The notes beneath the pieces are model-generated. The model made no database searches. It saw only the letters and a list, made by a program, of their open reading frames with translations, and was not told the origin of the DNA. DNA of 8,434 nucleotides from Chloroflexota bacterium (GTDB lineage: Bacteria; Chloroflexota; Anaerolineae; UBA1429). The position numbers and the translations under genes are program-made. Positions 6,673 to 8,434 of the stretch are shown here, piece by piece (the stretch's first letter is position 1; each line of letters begins with the position of its first letter). Location of the stretch: contig JAAZBQ010000861.1 of NCBI GenBank assembly GCA_012513725.1, positions 1 to 8,434 on the forward strand, in the 5' to 3' direction.

Positions 6673-6774
6673 TCAGCACTGGGGGGAAGCGGTCGCCTGC
6701 CCGGGTGCCCGAGCACACGACCTGGCGCGGTGGGGCGCGCAGAGAGCGCGCGGGCGATGTGGGAGTAGGTGCAT
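6673..6774 (-). CDS. Possible 33-codon upstream ORF in the LRR gene leader
   Basis: Within the predicted leader of the LRR gene, an ATG at 6774 is preceded by CAGGAGG 9 nt upstream and opens a 33-codon frame (MHLLPHRPRALCAPHRARSC..., arginine-, alanine- and cysteine-rich) ending at TGA 6673-6675. It stops about 90 bases before the LRR start and is not in its frame. It resembles no family I know. It could be a regulatory leader peptide or a chance ORF in GC-rich DNA. Confidence 0.25.
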   Translation of the reverse strand: MHLLPHRPRALCAPHRARSCARAPGQATASPQC

Positions 6775-6819
6775 GGCGGCCGGCCTCCTGGGGTAACAGG
6801 CACAATGAGCGCGGCAGCC

Positions 6820-6849
6820 ACTATACCTGCGCCGCGTCCCGGGCGTCAA
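6820..6849 (-). promoter_or_regulatory. Promoter of the LRR gene
   Basis: On the minus strand: TTGACG (6849-6844; 5 of 6 match), 18-bp spacer, TATAGT (6825-6820; 5 of 6 match). The predicted start near 6813 leaves an unusually long leader of about 230 nt before the LRR start codon at 6583. It is the best promoter-like sequence in the divergent gap on this strand. Confidence 0.6.
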
Positions 6850-6924
6850 GCCGGTCTGCGCACCGTGTCTCTGCCCTCCGGCGCCACCCTGGGTCCGGAC
6901 GCCCTCCGAGCGGCTGCGGGGGCG

Positions 6925-7014
6925 CGCGGTGCTTGACTGCGCCGCGGTGCTTGACCCCGCCGCGGTGCTTGACTGCGCCGCGGTGCTTGACTGCGCCGCG
7001 ATGCTTGACCGCGC
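6925..7014. repeat. Five direct tandem repeats of 18 bp
   Basis: Five units join head to tail without spacers, at 6925-6942, 6943-6960, 6961-6978, 6979-6996 and 6997-7014. Consensus: CGCGGTGCTTGACTGCGC. Units 1, 3 and 4 are identical. Unit 2 has CC for TG in the second half; unit 5 has A at position 5 and C for T near the end. Every unit carries TTGAC, and every junction forms a near-palindrome around CGCG. The array lies directly upstream of the glycohydrolase gene, and unit 5 overlaps its predicted promoter. The 18-bp period leaves all frames open, producing spurious hexapeptide-repeat ORFs. Confidence 0.95.
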
Positions 7015-7033
7015 CGGGAGCGGGGGCTACCAT
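7005..7033 (+). promoter_or_regulatory. Predicted promoter of the glycohydrolase operon, -35 inside the last repeat
   Basis: TTGACC (7005-7010), contributed by repeat unit 5, stands exactly 17 bp before TACCAT (7028-7033; 4 of 6 match to TATAAT). The start near 7040 would leave a leader of about 35 nt with GGAGG at 7062-7066. The -10 box is weak, which is compatible with activator dependence. The TTGACT of unit 4 has no -10 at a proper distance. Confidence 0.5.
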
Positions 7034-7074
7034 GCCCGCGGGTCCACTGCACCCCACGATCGGAGGCTGACCAC

Positions 7075-8190
7075 ATGGTGACGTTGAGGGACAAAATCCG
7101 CGGTTGCATCGCCGCCTCCTGGATCGGCTCGGCCATGGGCGCGCCCGTCGAAGGGTGGTCGCCCGAGCGCATCGACTCTACCCACGGCCGGGTGGAAGAG
7201 CTGGGCACGTACCGGCACTATGCCAGCCGCACGAACTGGCAGCGGCCGCCCGGCACCACCGAGGACGGCATCGAGCGGCAAAAGCTAATGAACACGGCGG
7301 CCATCCGCAAGGGCGGCCGCATCTCGGCCGACGACCTGGTGGCCGTGTGGTTGGCCGTCCTCGATCCGGCCAAGATGGTCTACAAGCAGGAGGCCTTTGA
7401 CGTCAGTCTGCTGGAGATGGCCCGCGCCGGTGTGCCCCCGCGCGAGCTGGGCCGGCTGTGGCCGTTCAACAACGTGGTGTCCATGGCGCGCTCCAGCCAC
7501 ACGCTGGGGATCGTGAACGCCGGCAACCCCCTCGGCGCGGCGGAGGACGTGTACGACGTGGGCCTGGTGTACAACAACGAGATGACCTTTGCCCTCCGCT
7601 GGGCGGCCCTCTACGACGCGGCCATCGCCGAGGCGCTGCGACCCGGGGCCACCGTCGACTCGGTGCTGGATACCGCGCGCGAGTACGCCGGCTACCGGGG
7701 CCAGGAGGGCACCCCCTATGCGGCCTATGACCGCATCGCCCAGCAGATCGACCAGGCGCTGGAGATCGCCGCGCGTCACGACGAGCCGCTGGCCATGCGC
7801 AAAGAGTTCTACGCGATCTACTATGGCGGCGGGCACTTTGTCTATGCGAACTCGCAGGCCAACGAGGTGGTCGCCAAGGGGCTGGCCATCTTTGCTGCGG
7901 CCAAGGGGGACCCCCGGGAGGCCGTACTGGCGGCGGTGAACTTTGGGCGTGACACCGACTGCCTGGCCGCCGTGGCGGGTGGCCTGGCCGGCGCCCTCTC
8001 GGGCAGCGGGTCGCTATCCCCCGAATGGATCGAGCAGGTGAACGCCGCCACCAAGGCGGATCCCTACACGAACAGCGACCTGGGTATCGACGAGACCGGC
8101 GAAGGGCTCTGGAGGGCGGCGCGTGGGGAGTTGGATCGCCGGCGCGCCCACCTGCGCCGTATGGAAGCGCGGGAGGGCTACCTGGACTGA
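7075..8190 (+). CDS. ADP-ribosylglycohydrolase-family protein
   Basis: This 371-residue protein belongs to the ADP-ribosylglycohydrolase (DraG/ARH) fold family, all-helical enzymes that use paired Mg ions to cleave ribosyl bonds. Visible signs are the N-terminal RGCIAASWIGSAMGAPVEGW (9-28), corresponding to the family's glycine-rich GDALGAPVE region, the first metal motif TTEDG (61-65) at the place of the usual TDDT, and the second, GRDTD (291-295), followed by AAVAGGLAGALSG, corresponding to GGDADTxGAIAGALAGA. Differences from DraG (S for D in the first motif, ED for DD, R after G) suggest a divergent substrate. The ATG at 7075 has GGAGG 8 nt upstream. There is no signal peptide, so it is cytoplasmic. 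A dehydrogenase gene follows 81 bases on, so a role in sugar or nucleoside breakdown is more likely than protein de-ADP-ribosylation; that is inference. Confidence 0.88.
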   Translation: MVTLRDKIRGCIAASWIGSAMGAPVEGWSPERIDSTHGRVEELGTYRHYASRTNWQRPPGTTEDGIERQKLMNTAAIRKGGRISADDLVAVWLAVLDPAKMVYKQEAFDVSLLEMARAGVPPRELGRLWPFNNVVSMARSSHTLGIVNAGNPLGAAEDVYDVGLVYNNEMTFALRWAALYDAAIAEALRPGATVDSVLDTAREYAGYRGQEGTPYAAYDRIAQQIDQALEIAARHDEPLAMRKEFYAIYYGGGHFVYANSQANEVVAKGLAIFAAAKGDPREAVLAAVNFGRDTDCLAAVAGGLAGALSGSGSLSPEWIEQVNAATKADPYTNSDLGIDETGEGLWRAARGELDRRRAHLRRMEAREGYLD

Positions 8191-8225
8191 GGCTGGCCCC
8201 ATCGGCAGACGGTCGATCCATAGCC

Positions 8226-8256
8226 CCGGCCCTCGCCCATCGGCTCTAGGGGCCGG
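8226..8256 (+). other. Intercistronic hairpin
   Basis: CCGGCCC (8226-8232) pairs with GGGCCGG (8250-8256), with an inner GCC/GGC pair. No T-run follows, and the ribosome binding site of the next gene starts 5 bases later. It may slow or partly stop transcription, or protect mRNA ends, between the two genes; it is not a convincing full terminator. Confidence 0.35.
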
Positions 8257-8271
8257 ATAGCAGGAGGTAGG

Positions 8272-8434
8272 ATGCCCAAGGCGTACGTGTTGACGGGACC
8301 CCGGACTCTGGAGTACCGGGAGTATGCGCTGGCGCCCCTCGGGCCGCGCGACGTGCGGCTGACCGGCGTGGTGAGCGGCATCAGCCACGGCACCGAACTG
8401 AACCTCTGGCGGGGCACGGCGCCCTTCCAGGAAA
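8272..8434 (+). CDS. MDR-type (zinc alcohol/sugar dehydrogenase-like) oxidoreductase, 5' part only
   Basis: The first 54 codons are present before the window ends. MPKAYVLTGPRTLEYREYALAPLGPRDVRL is the typical opening of the GroES-like domain of medium-chain dehydrogenases, and VSGISHGTELNLWRG (34-48) matches the motif that follows the first substrate-domain strands. Where classical zinc alcohol dehydrogenases have a catalytic cysteine (C-G-T/S-D), this protein reads SHGTE, as in MDR subgroups that lack that ligand. The ATG at 8272 is preceded by AGGAGG 4 nt upstream. The nucleotide-binding domain lies outside the window, so cofactor and substrate cannot be judged. It probably shares a transcript with the preceding glycohydrolase gene. 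Confidence 0.85.
   Translation, partial: MPKAYVLTGPRTLEYREYALAPLGPRDVRLTGVVSGISHGTELNLWRGTAPFQE

Larger units (their letters stand above)
6584..7074. other. Divergent control region between the LRR gene and the glycohydrolase gene
   Basis: This 491-base gap without a convincing major gene holds, from left to right: the leader of the LRR gene with a short upstream ORF, a leftward promoter (6820-6849), about 75 bases with nothing recognisable (6850-6924), an array of five 18-bp repeats (6925-7014), a rightward promoter overlapping the last repeat (7005-7033), and the glycohydrolase ribosome binding site (GGAGG, 7062-7066). The arrangement suggests that both genes could respond to factors bound between the promoters. 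Confidence 0.6.

Noticed and set aside
6584..6805. Extension of the LRR protein upstream to a TTG at 6805
   Set aside because: It would bury the signal peptide about 80 residues inside the protein; the ATG at 6583 has an SD and gives a normal export signal.
6925..7014. CRISPR array
   Set aside because: Units are 18 bp and directly abutting with no unique spacers, and no cas gene is nearby.
6821..7057. Minus-strand ORF with repeated GAVKHR hexapeptides, and plus-strand ORF with repeated RCLTAP
   Set aside because: Both are translations of the 18-bp DNA repeat, which is a multiple of three and free of stops; no SD or family supports them.
7032..7070. 12-codon upstream ORF before the glycohydrolase gene
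   Set aside because: Its ATG overlaps the predicted -10 box, so it would not be in the transcript.

Overview
This is GC-rich bacterial chromosomal DNA with housekeeping genes on both strands. The protein set, the secreted plant-type leucine-rich-repeat (LRR) protein with fibronectin III-like domains, its C-terminal tail ending YSVALPWVCR, and the group 1 sigma factor together suggest a member of the Chloroflexota (Anaerolineae-like). That placement is inference from protein style, not from a marker phylogeny. No rRNA, tRNA, CRISPR array, insertion sequence or phage gene is visible.

Layout. (1) Bases 1-74, minus strand: the first 24 codons of an unidentified gene running off the window. (2) 204-1394, minus: rpoD/sigA, the primary sigma factor. 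It has a strong TTGACA-N17-TATGCT promoter and a leader of about 197 nt containing two overlapping hairpins, one terminator-like. (3) 1818-2201, plus: rsfS, the ribosomal silencing factor, divergent from rpoD with its own TATAAT promoter; its start codon is ambiguous. (4) A perfect 11-bp hairpin at 2221-2251 separates rsfS from the convergent pair ndk (2268-2717) and a TPR protein gene (2778-4067), both minus strand and probably one transcript from a TTGACA-N17-CATAAT promoter. (5) 4196-6583, minus: a secreted 795-residue protein built from two unequal copies of a cap + LRR + Fn3-like module, with 14 and 4 LRRs. (6) 6584-7074: a 491-bp divergent control region with a promoter for the LRR gene, a short upstream ORF, and a perfectly phased array of five 18-bp repeats. 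The last repeat supplies the apparent -35 box of the rightward promoter. (7) 7075-8190, plus: an ADP-ribosylglycohydrolase-family protein, followed at 8272 by the start of an MDR-type (alcohol/sugar dehydrogenase-like) oxidoreductase that is cut by the window end.

How the genes work together. rpoD, rsfS and ndk are core functions for transcription initiation, shutdown of translation when nutrients are low, and NTP balance. The right-hand pair looks like a small catabolic operon, because a glycohydrolase followed by a dehydrogenase fits sugar or nucleoside breakdown better than protein de-ADP-ribosylation. Four of the five promoters proposed here carry TTGAC-type -35 boxes with 17-18 bp spacers, and the fifth (rsfS) has TTGGCC with a perfect TATAAT. 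All fit recognition by the sigma factor encoded in the window.

The points most worth a second look are the 18-bp array carrying -35-like boxes, the rpoD leader with alternative hairpins, the possible CTG start of rsfS, and the duplicated LRR/Fn3 protein.
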